Below the pieces are notes generated by a model. That model searched no databases. It had not been told where the DNA came from and saw nothing but the letters and a program-made list of their open reading frames with translations. Positions 1 through 9,278 of a stretch of DNA of 64,000 nt are shown here, piece after piece. Numbering within the stretch: position 1 is the stretch's first letter; each line of letters begins with the position of its first letter. The translations under genes and the position numbers were made by a program. Origin of the DNA: Terrisporobacter petrolearius (lineage in GTDB: Bacteria > Bacillota > Clostridia > Peptostreptococcales > Peptostreptococcaceae); the NCBI RefSeq assembly GCF_032598785.1, contig NZ_CP102984.1; one strand, written 5' to 3'.

Positions 1-88
1 ATTTATACATATCTGTCATTGTAAGAGATATAGCAATTAAAACAGAAGCTACATATCCCACTAGTTCTATATACTCAAAACTAAACAT
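1..88 (-). CDS. Partial YgjV-like membrane protein (N-terminus only)
   Basis: The first 29 codons of a gene that runs off the left edge. ATG at 88-86 follows a strong AAGGAGG ribosome binding site. The visible N-terminus reads MFSFEYIELVGYVASVLIAI and continues as a hydrophobic helix ending in SLTMTDMYK. The GYxAS...AISLTM pattern resembles the start of YgjV-family inner membrane proteins, whose function is not established. Too little is present to be sure of the family. It lies downstream of polC on the same strand with about 80 bp between. Confidence 0.5.
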   Translation of the reverse strand, partial: MFSFEYIELVGYVASVLIAISLTMTDMYK

Positions 89-168
89 ATTAATTCCTCC
101 TTACAATTATAAGTACATTAATATACTTAGTTTGTTCATTTTTTATACTATAATTCACTCATAATTTA

Positions 169-3100
169 TTAAAATAATGAAAGTTGATTTTTATCACTCA
201 TATTGTCTAACGATCCATGATTAGTTAGAGTTTCAATAACAGTTTTTGAAATTTTAGTTCTCTTTCTTAGATCTTCTTTGGATATAAACTCCCCATTTTC
301 TCTTTCTCGCTGTATGTGTATAGCTGCATTCTCTCCTACACCCTGCAAAGCTATCATAGGAGGTAAGATTTGCTTTTCGCCCATAACTTTAAATTCCGTT
401 GCATCTGATTTGTAAATATCTACCGGAATAATTTTTATATTTCTTGCATACATCTCATAAGCAACTTCAAGAACTGTAAGCATATTTTTTTCTTTTGCTG
501 TTGCATCATTGCCTAAAGAAATAATTTCATCCATTTTGTCTCTTATAGAATCTAGTCCTTTTACAATTAAGTCAGCATCAAAATCTTCTGCTTTGGTTGT
601 AAAATATGTGGCATAAAACGCTTCGGGATAATGCACTTTATAATAAGCTAGCCTAAAACTCATCATTACATAAGCAACAGCATGAGCTTTAGGGAACATG
701 TATTTTATCTTTTTACATGAACCTATATACCAATCTGGCACATCATTTTTTTTCATTGCTTCAATAAATTCAGGCTTCAATCCTTTACCTTTTCTAACAC
801 TTTCCATTATGGTAAATGCCATCTTTGGTTGAAGCCCTTTAAATATTAAGTAGTTCATTATATCATCACGTGTTGATATAACTTCTTTAAATTCAACTGT
901 ACCTTCCACAACTAAGTCTTGTGCATTATTTAACCAAACATCAGTACCATGAGATAATCCTGATATACGTACAAGCTCTGCAAATGTTGTTGGCTTTGTA
1001 TCAAGAAGCATTTGTCTAACGAATTTTGTTCCAAATTCAGGTATAGCAAGACAACCTATTGGACAGTTAATCTCCTCCGGTGTTACACCTAGAGCATCTG
1101 TAGATGTAAATAGTGACATTGTTTCTTTATCATCTAGAGGTATTTCTGTAGCAATCCTACCTGTAATATCTTCTATCATTCTGATAATGGTCGGAACGTC
1201 GTGTCCTAATATATCAAGCTTTAGTATCCTACCACTTATAGAGTGATAGTCAAAGTGTGTAGTTATAACTCCACAACTTGTATCATTGGCTGGATATTGT
1301 ATAGGTGTTATATCATAAACATCTTTGTAGTCTGGTATAACCATAACTCCACCAGGATGTTGTCCTGAAGTTCTTTTTACTCCTGTACATCCATTTGCAA
1401 GTCTTAAGACTTCTGCTGATGTTGAATTTAAATCATTTTCTTCTACGAATTTCTTAGCATAACCAAAAGCAGTTTTTTCTGCAACAGTACCTATTGTTCC
1501 TGCTCTATATACATGACCTTCTCCGAAAAGTTCTTCTGTATATTTATGAATTACAGGTTGATAACTTCCTGAGAAGTTAAGGTCAATATCTGGCTCCTTA
1601 TCTCCTTCAAATCCAAGGAAAACCTCAAAAGGTATATCGTGCCCGTCTTTTTTTAATGGTCTTCCACATTTAGGACAATCTTTTGCCGGTAAATCCACTC
1701 CTGAACCCCATTCACCTATTTCATAGAAATAAGAATACTTACACTGTGAATTTTCACAAATATAATGTGCTGGCAGTGGGTTAACTTCAGTTATATCACT
1801 CATTGTAGCCGCAAGAGAAGACCCAACAGATCCCCTAGAACCAACTAGGTATCCATCTGCAAGAGATTTTGTAACTAGTTTTTGAGCTATAATATACATC
1901 ACTGCATAACCATTACTTATAATCGAATTTAACTCTCTATCAAGTCTTTTTCTCACAACATCTGGAAGAGGGCATCCATAAATCCTCTCTGCCTTAGCAT
2001 TACACATATCTCTAAGTTCTTTATCAGAACCTTCAATTACTGGCGGAAAAGTTGCATTAGGTATTGGAAGTATGTCTTCAATCATATCTGCTACCTTATT
2101 TGTATTTTCTACTACAACCTCATACGCTAAATCTTCTCCTAGATATTTGAATTCATCTAGCATTTCGTCTGTTGTTCTAAAATGAAGATAAGTTTCCTCT
2201 TCATCCATCTTAAAGCCTTGTGAGTATTTAAGTACTTTTCTATAGATAGCTTCATGTTTGTCTATAAAGTGTACATCTCCTGTAGCCACAGGAATTTTTC
2301 CAAAGTTCTTTGCCACTTCAATCATTCTTCTATTTAAATCTCTTAATTCTTCTTCATCTTTAACTTCACCTTTATCAATCATAAATCTATTATTATCAAT
2401 TGGCATAACTTCAATATAATCATAAAGAGATATTATTCGCTCTAAGTCTTCATCACTTTTATTTTGTTTTACAGCTTGGAAAACCTCCCCAGCTTCACAA
2501 GCTGAGCCAATTATTATTCCTTCTTTATATTCCTCTAAAACACTTTTTAATATTCTAGGTGCTCTATAAAAGTGATTTACATGGGCATCAGATACTATTT
2601 TATATAAATTTTTTACCCCAATTTGATTTTTAGCAATTAATGTTACATGATTTGTTCTTAATTTAGTATAATCTATATCTCCTAAAATCATATTTACATC
2701 GCTTAATTTTTCTGCACCCTTCTTTTTTATCATTTCTAAAAATTTAATAAATATATGTGCAGTAGCTTCTGCATCATCTACAGCTCTATGATGATTAAGC
2801 AATGGAATTCCTAATTCCTTAGCTATAAGGTTTAATCTAAATCTTTTCATATGAGGAAGTAAAGTTCTTGCCAATGTTAATGTATCAACTGATGTATTTT
2901 TAAATTCAATATTTTGTTCCCTACATTTTTGTTGCATAAACCCCATATCGAAGTCTGCATTATGAGCAACTAACACACTATCTCCTATAAATTCAACAAA
3001 CTTTGGTAATATTTCTTCAATAGTAGGTTTATCTTTTATTAAGTCATTTGTAATCCCAGTAAGTTCTTGAACTTTATAAGAAATATCCTTCTCAGGATTT

Positions 3101-4464
3101 ATCAATTGACTAAATCTATCTACAATCTTAAAGTTTTCTACTTTTACTGCACCTATTTCTGTAATTTTATCATTTTTATTTGAAAAACCTGTAGTCTCTA
3201 AGTCAAATACTATGAACGTTTGAGATAAGTCTTTATCATTTGCCTTTTGTATTACAGGTAAATTATCTTCTACTAAATAACCTTCTACTCCATAGAGTAT
3301 TTTTATATTGTTAGCTTTACCTGCATCCATGGCTTCTGGGAAAGCTTGCACAACACCGTGATCTGTTATGGCGATTGCCTTATGCCCCCAATCAGCTGCT
3401 TGTTTAACTAGTTTTTTTGTAGGAGATAAAGCATCCATAGAAGACATTTGAGTATGAGCATGCAACTCAACTCTTTTGCCTTTTTCACAAGTATCTTTTC
3501 TCTTCGGTTTTTCTTCTTGTCTAATACCACTTATAGTCATAGTGATTTCTCTTTGATAAGTATCATATAAAACATCACCTTTAATTTTAACATAAGATCC
3601 TTCTTTTACACTATCTAACACCTTATCCTTGTTCAAGTCATTTAAAAACAACTTACAATTAATAGAGCTTGTATTATCTGTAATAGACATAATTGAAAGT
3701 ATTTTACCATTTCTCAATTCTTTGTTTTCTATATTAAATATTTCACCTATAATTGCTACTGTCTTAGATTTTTGATTAAGGTCTTTTATTGGATGTACTA
3801 AACTATTTACATCTTCACCATAAATCAAATGTTCATCATATTCATCCTTAATTACATAACTTTCTTCTTCATTATCTTCATCTACTACTTCAAATTCCAT
3901 TTCTTTTATTAAATCTTCAATTTCTTTATCTGTTTTTTCTATTAATTTTTTTATATCTGCCTTATCACTAACTGCTTTTTCAACTTTAACCTGATAGTCA
4001 ATTCCCAATTCTTCTAATAATACATTTCTTATAACATCTTCTATATTATTATTTTTTAGTTTTTCATAAAAAATACCTTTAGGAATCTTTATCTTTAGCA
4101 TATTATCTAAACACATGTACTCTACTTGTTTTTTCCATCCTTCAATAGCTGGACAGATTTTTTTTAATATATATAAAATATTATGCCAATAGATTTTTAC
4201 TATATCTTTATCGGATTTTCTACCAAAACCATTGAACTTAATTTTGACTCTAATATTTTTAAAATATTTCAATTTACCTAGTAGCTCTTCTCTAAGTTCA
4301 TCTAAAATCTCATGAGATATAATATCCTTTGACACTAAATACATATAAAAAATTTTTTCTTCTTTAAAATATACCACTTTGGATACTTGTACTTCTTTTA
4401 ATTGCTTTTCTAATCTACTATTTTTAATTTCTAGCTTTTCTAAATAGTCTTTAATATTATCCAT
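169..4464 (-). CDS. polC: DNA polymerase III PolC-type alpha subunit
   Basis: Replicative Gram-positive DNA polymerase III with built-in 3'-5' exonuclease; 1431 residues, full length for PolC. Order of domains: N-terminal region and OB fold (to about 320), PHP domain from about 331 (VELHAHTQMSSMDA), DEDDh exonuclease inserted in the PHP domain from about 420 (FDLETTG, HNADFD, HRAVDDAEA), a four-cysteine zinc site near 905 (CENSQC and CPKCG), then the polymerase palm (EPDIDLNFSG near 960) and the C-terminal helix-hairpin-helix/OB part. The insertion of the exonuclease into PHP separates PolC from DnaE. The start ATG follows AGGAAAGGAAGTG. Divergent from the metalloprotease-like gene at 4629. 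Confidence 0.98.
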   Translation of the reverse strand: MDNIKDYLEKLEIKNSRLEKQLKEVQVSKVVYFKEEKIFYMYLVSKDIISHEILDELREELLGKLKYFKNIRVKIKFNGFGRKSDKDIVKIYWHNILYILKKICPAIEGWKKQVEYMCLDNMLKIKIPKGIFYEKLKNNNIEDVIRNVLLEELGIDYQVKVEKAVSDKADIKKLIEKTDKEIEDLIKEMEFEVVDEDNEEESYVIKDEYDEHLIYGEDVNSLVHPIKDLNQKSKTVAIIGEIFNIENKELRNGKILSIMSITDNTSSINCKLFLNDLNKDKVLDSVKEGSYVKIKGDVLYDTYQREITMTISGIRQEEKPKRKDTCEKGKRVELHAHTQMSSMDALSPTKKLVKQAADWGHKAIAITDHGVVQAFPEAMDAGKANNIKILYGVEGYLVEDNLPVIQKANDKDLSQTFIVFDLETTGFSNKNDKITEIGAVKVENFKIVDRFSQLINPEKDISYKVQELTGITNDLIKDKPTIEEILPKFVEFIGDSVLVAHNADFDMGFMQQKCREQNIEFKNTSVDTLTLARTLLPHMKRFRLNLIAKELGIPLLNHHRAVDDAEATAHIFIKFLEMIKKKGAEKLSDVNMILGDIDYTKLRTNHVTLIAKNQIGVKNLYKIVSDAHVNHFYRAPRILKSVLEEYKEGIIIGSACEAGEVFQAVKQNKSDEDLERIISLYDYIEVMPIDNNRFMIDKGEVKDEEELRDLNRRMIEVAKNFGKIPVATGDVHFIDKHEAIYRKVLKYSQGFKMDEEETYLHFRTTDEMLDEFKYLGEDLAYEVVVENTNKVADMIEDILPIPNATFPPVIEGSDKELRDMCNAKAERIYGCPLPDVVRKRLDRELNSIISNGYAVMYIIAQKLVTKSLADGYLVGSRGSVGSSLAATMSDITEVNPLPAHYICENSQCKYSYFYEIGEWGSGVDLPAKDCPKCGRPLKKDGHDIPFEVFLGFEGDKEPDIDLNFSGSYQPVIHKYTEELFGEGHVYRAGTIGTVAEKTAFGYAKKFVEENDLNSTSAEVLRLANGCTGVKRTSGQHPGGVMVIPDYKDVYDITPIQYPANDTSCGVITTHFDYHSISGRILKLDILGHDVPTIIRMIEDITGRIATEIPLDDKETMSLFTSTDALGVTPEEINCPIGCLAIPEFGTKFVRQMLLDTKPTTFAELVRISGLSHGTDVWLNNAQDLVVEGTVEFKEVISTRDDIMNYLIFKGLQPKMAFTIMESVRKGKGLKPEFIEAMKKNDVPDWYIGSCKKIKYMFPKAHAVAYVMMSFRLAYYKVHYPEAFYATYFTTKAEDFDADLIVKGLDSIRDKMDEIISLGNDATAKEKNMLTVLEVAYEMYARNIKIIPVDIYKSDATEFKVMGEKQILPPMIALQGVGENAAIHIQRERENGEFISKEDLRKRTKISKTVIETLTNHGSLDNMSDKNQLSLF

Positions 4465-4628
4465 GAGATTATCACTTCCTTTCCTAGATAAATTATTATA
4501 TCATATCTGAAAATAAATTCATTACCATGTTTTATAAAATAAAATTTATTTTTAGGATTAGCTTCAAAATACAACTTAATTAATATTATATTATATGACC
4601 ACAATCCAAACTAAGGCGGTGTTTTAAT

Positions 4629-5309
4629 ATGGCATGCAATAATATTTTTGACATAAATTATATGTCCACATATTATGATAACCTGGGAGGAAAAAAGTTA
4701 TTTAAAAACTGTGTAAAAGACTTCAATTCAAAAATAGATAAAAAGGTACATCTTTATTATTCTAACAAAAAAGACACACCCATATGCGCGCTGCCAAAAC
4801 TAAGAATGTTATTTGTAACGAGAATTGGTTTTCTATCCTTTTGTTATAATTTCTATTTTTATGTTAATACCTTTAATTATTATAATATAGATATATCTGA
4901 AGAAAACTTGAAAATAATAGCAAAATGTGTCTGTTCTCATGAGGTAGGTCATATACTAGATAACAGCATTTCAAACAACAAATGGGAGCATTCTAAAATA
5001 CTTACTGATATTATAGAACAAATGATAAATTACAATATTGATATCTCAAAAGAAGATTATTATAAAAATAATTTACCTAAAGATTTAGAGGAAAGTGTAG
5101 TAAGTTTAAAGAAAAATTTAATAGAAAGAGAATCTACTGCTTGGGAAATTGCAAAAAATATTATGAATTTTAAAAGCGAAAAAGAAAAATTTTTATTTTC
5201 AAAAATTAGAGAATACGCCCTTGCAACATATAATTATGGTGATCTTAAAACTATTGTAAAAGAAAATAATTTAGAAGTTTTTTTTAAGTATAAAAGATAT
5301 TTTGTTTAA
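4629..5309 (+). CDS. HEVGH-motif putative metalloprotease-like protein
   Basis: A 226-residue protein without a signal peptide. I do not recognise a named family. The clearest feature is SHEVGHILD near residue 103, a zincin HExxH motif, followed about 70 residues later by ERESTAWEIAK, whose glutamate could be the third zinc ligand as in gluzincin-type proteins. The middle contains an aromatic-rich segment (FCYNFYFYVNTFNYYN). It is preceded by AAGGCGGTG and followed by an 18-bp hairpin. It is transcribed away from polC as a single gene. Peptidase activity is inferred from the motif only. Confidence 0.6.
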   Translation: MACNNIFDINYMSTYYDNLGGKKLFKNCVKDFNSKIDKKVHLYYSNKKDTPICALPKLRMLFVTRIGFLSFCYNFYFYVNTFNYYNIDISEENLKIIAKCVCSHEVGHILDNSISNNKWEHSKILTDIIEQMINYNIDISKEDYYKNNLPKDLEESVVSLKKNLIERESTAWEIAKNIMNFKSEKEKFLFSKIREYALATYNYGDLKTIVKENNLEVFFKYKRYFV

Positions 5310-5310
5310 T

Positions 5311-5349
5311 AATGTAAGAGCTTTCTTATTTTAAGAAAGCTCTTACATT
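5311..5349 (+). terminator. 18-bp perfect hairpin after the metalloprotease-like gene
   Basis: Two 18-base arms (5311-5328 and 5332-5349) around a 3-nt loop directly after the stop codon. The following bases are only moderately T-rich, so termination efficiency is uncertain. Confidence 0.6.
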
Positions 5350-5508
5350 ATATTTTAACTTCTACAAAGCATTCTCATAAAAATACATTTCTTCTTAAGA
5401 TTATATAATTTAACCTAAAATAATTACATTTTTTTGCATACTTATACTTATTTTTGTTAATATTTGGTATTATAATATTATAAGTATTATTTTAGGAGGT
5501 ATCTATAT

Positions 5509-6243
5509 ATGGATGATAGTATTAAAAAGTTAAAAGAACTTCTAGATAGTCATGATAATATTGTGTTTTTTGGTGGGGCAGGTGTATCTACAGAATCTAA
5601 CATTCCAGATTTTAGAAGTGCCTCTGGTTTATTTAACAAAAAACTAAATAGAAATTTTACTCCTGAACAATTAGTATCTCATACATTTTTTATGCAATAT
5701 CCAGAAGAGTTTTTTGAATTTTATAAAGATAAATTAATCTATGAAGATGCTAAACCAAATAGTGCTCATATAGCTCTTGCTAAATTAGAATATATGGGAA
5801 AATTAAATGCTGTAATTACTCAAAATATTGATGGCTTACACCAAATGGCTGGGAGTAAAAATGTTTTAGAACTTCATGGATCTATACATAGAAATCATTG
5901 CACTAAATGTGGAAAAGCTTATACTTTGGATGAAATGTTAAATTTAGGTGGTAATATTCCCTACTGTGATGTATGTAATGGTATAGTTAAGCCTGATGTG
6001 GTTTTATATGAAGAACCATTAGATAATTCTGTTGTGAATGAAACTGTAAACGCTCTAAGTAACGCCGACTTATTAATCATTGGAGGCACTTCATTAGTTG
6101 TTTATCCTGCAGCTAGTTTCATTGACTACTTTAATGGCGATAGCATTGTTTTAATAAACAAAAGTAGCACAGGTTATGATACAAAAGCTTCTATAGTCAT
6201 TAATAACTCCATAGGAGAAGTGCTTTCACAAGCAGTATTATAG
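5509..6243 (+). CDS. cobB: Sirtuin-family NAD-dependent protein deacylase
   Basis: A 244-residue sirtuin that removes acyl groups from lysines using NAD+. Visible motifs are the NAD-binding FFGGAGVSTESNIPDFRS near 20-37, TQNIDGLHQMAG near 103 with the following catalytic HG (LELHGS), a zinc ribbon of two CxxC pairs (CTKCG, CDVCNG) and PDVVLYEE. Length is that of a bacterial class U/III sirtuin. ATG lies downstream of TAGGAGGT. A monocistronic gene between two hairpins. No acyl-CoA synthetase partner lies next to it. Confidence 0.93.
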   Translation: MDDSIKKLKELLDSHDNIVFFGGAGVSTESNIPDFRSASGLFNKKLNRNFTPEQLVSHTFFMQYPEEFFEFYKDKLIYEDAKPNSAHIALAKLEYMGKLNAVITQNIDGLHQMAGSKNVLELHGSIHRNHCTKCGKAYTLDEMLNLGGNIPYCDVCNGIVKPDVVLYEEPLDNSVVNETVNALSNADLLIIGGTSLVVYPAASFIDYFNGDSIVLINKSSTGYDTKASIVINNSIGEVLSQAVL

Positions 6244-6265
6244 AAAACTAAAATTTTAAATTATA

Positions 6266-6297
6266 GAATAAGGTAAGATTATAATCTTACCTTATTC
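6266..6297. terminator. Shared terminator between sirtuin and the 47-aa gene
   Basis: Perfect palindrome with GAATAAGGTAAGATT arms. On the plus strand it is followed by a T-rich run, and it overlaps the last codons of the convergent minus-strand 47-residue gene. Probably works in both directions. Confidence 0.75.
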
Positions 6298-6435
6298 TTT
6301 TTCTTTTTTATTTTCATATACATCCTTATATATTAAAACAGCTTCATAATATGCTTCTTCTTCGCTTATACCTTTTTCTTGTGCTATTTTCTCAGCTGAG
6401 TCTTTTATAATCGATGCAGCTTCAAGTATGTTCAT
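6292..6435 (-). CDS. Small acidic/charged protein, 47 residues, unknown function
   Basis: ATG at 6435-6433 lies behind a good ribosome binding site (GGGAAGGTG, 5-6 nt spacing). The product begins MNILEAASIIKDSAEKIAQ and ends in a charged ENKKEKE tail. It looks like a single amphipathic helix-turn-helix without membrane segments. It was found by reading the minus strand; short length is the main doubt. The terminator at 6551-6590 separates it from gerW, so it probably has its own promoter in 6436-6550. Confidence 0.6.
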   Translation of the reverse strand: MNILEAASIIKDSAEKIAQEKGISEEEAYYEAVLIYKDVYENKKEKE

Positions 6436-6550
6436 AGAAACACCTTCCCATTAATTATCCTACTACTTCTTAATATATATTATTCCCCAAAAAACTGTAA
6501 AATTACCTTATTTTATTAAAAATTACATTTATTTATAATGCTTATAAAAA

Positions 6551-6590
6551 AAATAAGTTCTTTGACATAAAACGTCAATAGAACTTATTT
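6551..6590 (-). terminator. Terminator after gerW
   Basis: AAATAAGTTCT / AGAACTTATTT arms with an inner TTGAC/GTCAA pairing, just past the gerW stop on the minus strand, followed by T-rich sequence in that direction. Confidence 0.75.
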
Positions 6591-6602
6591 TATTAATTAT
6601 TC

Positions 6603-7034
6603 TTATTTATGTATTTTCCCATTATTGTGCATATCTTCTTGAAACTTAACATTACTATCGTGTTTTAGGATTCTTTGAACTTTGTCTATTATCTTTGGTG
6701 TTACTGTTAAAATGTTATCTACTAAATTAACATTATCCTCCAAAGAAATTAAACGTGTTTCTCCATTTTCCACTACAACGAAGGCTACTGGAGATATAGT
6801 AATTGCTCCACCACTTCCTCCTGCAAAATTAGTATCACACTTTGTCTCAGTTTTACAATTTTTATTATATTCACCTCCGCCAATACCAAATCCTACAGTT
6901 ACTTTGGATATAGGAACAATAACAGATGCCTCTGCTTTTATAGGGTTTCCTACTATGGTATTAGAATCTATGGAATTTTTTATAGTCTCAAGAGTTGTCT
7001 CCATAATGCTTTGTATTGAATTTGTAGCTGTCAT
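6603..7034 (-). CDS. gerW: GerW (YtfJ) family spore protein
   Basis: A 143-residue protein of the GerW/YtfJ family, made during sporulation and linked in Bacillus to spore germination. Seen here: an amphipathic N-terminus (MTATNSIQSIMETTLETI), the conserved KAEASVIVPISKVTVGFGIGGG block, a glycine-rich segment and the ISPVAFVVV ... VNLVDN ... VTPKIIDKV C-terminus. ATG at 7034 is chosen over an in-frame GTG three codons upstream because AGGAAGGTGG sits at the right distance and the GTG lies inside it. The 5' end overlaps the DUF2953 gene, the same pairing as ytfJ-ytfI in Bacillus. Confidence 0.9.
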   Translation of the reverse strand: MTATNSIQSIMETTLETIKNSIDSNTIVGNPIKAEASVIVPISKVTVGFGIGGGEYNKNCKTETKCDTNFAGGSGGAITISPVAFVVVENGETRLISLEDNVNLVDNILTVTPKIIDKVQRILKHDSNVKFQEDMHNNGKIHK

Positions 7035-7578
7035 TTTTTCCACCTTCCTTAGACTTAAGTTTTATTATTCTTATAAGAATTGGAATAGATTTAAACATAG
7101 TATTTAATCTAAATTTTATATGTATTTTTACACTTCCTTTAATATTATTTTCATTAAACTTAGGGACTATGTTTAAATATATTTTTTCACATTTACATAT
7201 ATTTGTTATGTTTCCATAAATCCCGTTAATTAATGCATTAATATATATAGTTACATATGGATTAACATTACTAAAATATATATTTGAGTATAACTCTATT
7301 ATTTTTACTTTTTTTACTAGGTTTAAAATATTACCAAACTCTTTATCTAATATTTTTAAATCCTTTAAACTACCTCTTTTTTTCTTTTTATTTTTCTTTG
7401 ACGGATATAATTGAATATTAAATCTTATTAATTTGAATAATAATTTAACTTTTAATTTTACAACTATTTTTTTATTATTAAAATCAATTGAAAATATAAA
7501 GTGAGAATAGGATATTAATAATAAAATCAATATAAAAAAAATACTTATACATATATATTTCAAATTAAAATATCTCAT
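6988..7578 (-). CDS. DUF2953 membrane-anchored protein (YtfI-like)
   Basis: A 196-residue protein with one N-terminal membrane helix (about residues 8-28) and a basic, beta-rich rest, ending in a positively charged tail. Position directly upstream of, and overlapping by about 47 bp, a gerW gene matches the DUF2953-gerW pair of spore formers, which is the main reason for the call. A sporulation role is inferred from that pairing. The ribosome binding site before this ATG is poor (no clear GGAGG), so the true start is slightly uncertain. Confidence 0.7.
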   Translation of the reverse strand: MRYFNLKYICISIFFILILLLISYSHFIFSIDFNNKKIVVKLKVKLLFKLIRFNIQLYPSKKNKKKKRGSLKDLKILDKEFGNILNLVKKVKIIELYSNIYFSNVNPYVTIYINALINGIYGNITNICKCEKIYLNIVPKFNENNIKGSVKIHIKFRLNTMFKSIPILIRIIKLKSKEGGKNDSYKFNTKHYGDNS

Positions 7579-7645
7579 ATTCTATATTATTTGCAAAACT
7601 TATGGATATATACTAATTAAAAGGAGATAGGCCTCATGCGCAAAA

Positions 7646-7672
7646 AAATCATAGGCAAGACACCTATGATTT
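7646..7672 (-). terminator. Terminator after the 81-aa membrane protein
   Basis: AAATCATAGG / CCTATGATTT arms with a 7-nt loop, followed by a run of T on the minus strand. Confidence 0.75.
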
Positions 7673-7692
7673 ATATTTATTTTGACTTTGAT

Positions 7693-7938
7693 TTATTTTG
7701 ACTTTGATTTATTTTTACTTTTTTTATTTGAAATGACACTTTGTGACGATGGTGCCATTCTTTGTTTTTGTCTTCTAGTTGTCCCACTATTATTGTAAAT
7801 ACACATTCCCCAACATGCAACTGCAACCATAAATAATATACCCCTTAATGTATCTCCCTTTCTAAACATATACACTCCAAATAAAAAACTTGCTATAGCA
7901 AATAATACATATATGGCCATTGCTAGTTTACTTTTCAT
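7693..7938 (-). CDS. Small two-helix membrane protein with basic tail
   Basis: An 81-residue protein, not recognised. Two membrane helices (about 5-24 and 31-48) flank a short FRKGDTLRG loop. The tail is highly basic and ends in a SKNKSK-type repeat encoded by a tandem DNA repeat (TTTGACTTTGATTTAT twice). AAGGGGGAAA precedes ATG. It follows scpB on the same strand with a gap of about 70 bp and is followed by its own terminator. Confidence 0.7.
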   Translation of the reverse strand: MKSKLAMAIYVLFAIASFLFGVYMFRKGDTLRGILFMVAVACWGMCIYNNSGTTRRQKQRMAPSSQSVISNKKSKNKSKSK

Positions 7939-8009
7939 ATTTTTCCCCCTTAAATTATTATTATCTTACTGAAATAGTATCACATTTTATGATAAATAAT
8001 AATTTTTTA

Positions 8010-8546
8010 TTAAATTTCTTCTTCATTTTCGAAACTATCTATTGGTGGTAATTCTTTTAAACTTTCAATTTGCAATAATTTTAAAAATTCCTGGGTTGTC
8101 TTATATATAATGGGTTTTCCTATTCTATTTAATCGTCCTGCTTCTCTTATTAGTTCATGTTCTAAAAGTGTTTGTAAAACTTTATCACATTTAACACCTC
8201 TAATACTTTCAATTTCCACTTTAGTAATAGGTTGTTTATATGCAATAATAGTTAAAGTTTCTAGTGTAGCTTGACTTAAAGACTTTCTTTTTTTAGGCTC
8301 TAATACCTTTTTTATATAGTCTGCATAGTCTTTATTAGTACACATTTGATATTTATTTTCTAGTTTTATTATTTGAATTCCTCTATTATTTTCACTATAT
8401 TCATCAATCAAAGAATTCATCATAAATTCTATTTCTTTTAGTGAAAGTTCTTCATTAATAACACTATTAAGTTCTTTTATGCCTATAGGTTCTCCATAAG
8501 CAAACATAATTGATTCAATTATATATTTTATTTCTTCTCTATTCAT
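8010..8546 (-). CDS. scpB: Segregation and condensation protein ScpB
   Basis: A 178-residue partner of ScpA in the SMC condensin complex, which organises and segregates the chromosome. It shows the two winged-helix domains of the kleisin-interacting family (ESIMFAYGEPIGIKEL at the start, LSQATLETLTIIAYKQPITKVEIESIRG in the middle). ATG at 8546 is preferred over an upstream GTG because it has GGAGTGG at correct spacing. It overlaps the end of scpA by 8 bp, indicating translational coupling. C-terminal tail is acidic. Confidence 0.95.
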   Translation of the reverse strand: MNREEIKYIIESIMFAYGEPIGIKELNSVINEELSLKEIEFMMNSLIDEYSENNRGIQIIKLENKYQMCTNKDYADYIKKVLEPKKRKSLSQATLETLTIIAYKQPITKVEIESIRGVKCDKVLQTLLEHELIREAGRLNRIGKPIIYKTTQEFLKLLQIESLKELPPIDSFENEEEI

Positions 8547-9267
8547 TTTCCACTCCACGCTTTATTATAAGAATATCATCAAAAAATTCATTTTGAACTA
8601 CAACAATTAACTTTTCTTTTATTAATTCAAGAATAGCTAAAAATGTAGCTATAGTTTCATCCTTATCATAAGGCCCTACTAATTCAACAAAGCTTACCTT
8701 ATCTTCTTTTTTCATTAAATCTCTTAAATCTGACATTTTTTCTTCAGAAGATACTACTCTTTTTTTAACTATCATGTCTAATTCTTCTGTTTTGTCAAAA
8801 CCTTCTATAACTTTTGTTTTTAGTATCATAGGCAGAATTGTTCTGATAGCTTCTATAGATATTTCATCTAAATCTATTTTATTATCTACAATTACTTCTT
8901 CTTTTGCTCTAAAGAAAGTATCACAAGTATAGTGAACATTTTCTTTAATACTTAAAGATGCTTCTTTAAATTTCTTATATTCTTCTAATTTTTCCACTAA
9001 TTCTAATCTTGGATCTTCTTCATGTTCTTCATGATGCTGTTTATATAGTAAATACTTTGACTTTATTTCAACTAGTTTAGAAGCCATTATTATAAATTCA
9101 CTGGCAACTTCTAGATCCATCTCATTTAACATATCAATATAAGCTAAATATTGACTTGTAATTTCTGAAATGGATATATCTTTTATATCTATTTTTTGTT
9201 TTGAAATTAAATCACAAAGTAAATCTAAAGGTCCATCATAAACATTTAAATGTATATTATACTTCAT
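8539..9267 (-). CDS. scpA: Segregation and condensation protein ScpA (kleisin)
   Basis: A 242-residue kleisin that bridges SMC heads. The N-terminus YDGPLDLLCDLISKQKIDIKDISISEITSQYL is the family hallmark, followed by a helical middle part and a C-terminal winged helix (ETIATFLAILELIKEKLI). RBS AGAGGT precedes the ATG. It forms an operon with scpB (8-bp overlap) and lies 11 bp behind the site-2 protease gene. Confidence 0.96.
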   Translation of the reverse strand: MKYNIHLNVYDGPLDLLCDLISKQKIDIKDISISEITSQYLAYIDMLNEMDLEVASEFIIMASKLVEIKSKYLLYKQHHEEHEEDPRLELVEKLEEYKKFKEASLSIKENVHYTCDTFFRAKEEVIVDNKIDLDEISIEAIRTILPMILKTKVIEGFDKTEELDMIVKKRVVSSEEKMSDLRDLMKKEDKVSFVELVGPYDKDETIATFLAILELIKEKLIVVVQNEFFDDILIIKRGVENE

Positions 9268-9278
9268 TAAATTACCTC

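Noticed and set aside
6682..7107. Long plus-strand open frame opposite gerW
   Set aside because: It is antisense to the well supported gerW gene, has no ribosome site and no recognisable features.
7636..7701. Plus-strand 21-codon frame with AAAGGAGATAG upstream
   Set aside because: It overlaps the terminator of the 81-aa gene and runs antisense into that gene; the ribosome-site match is likely chance.
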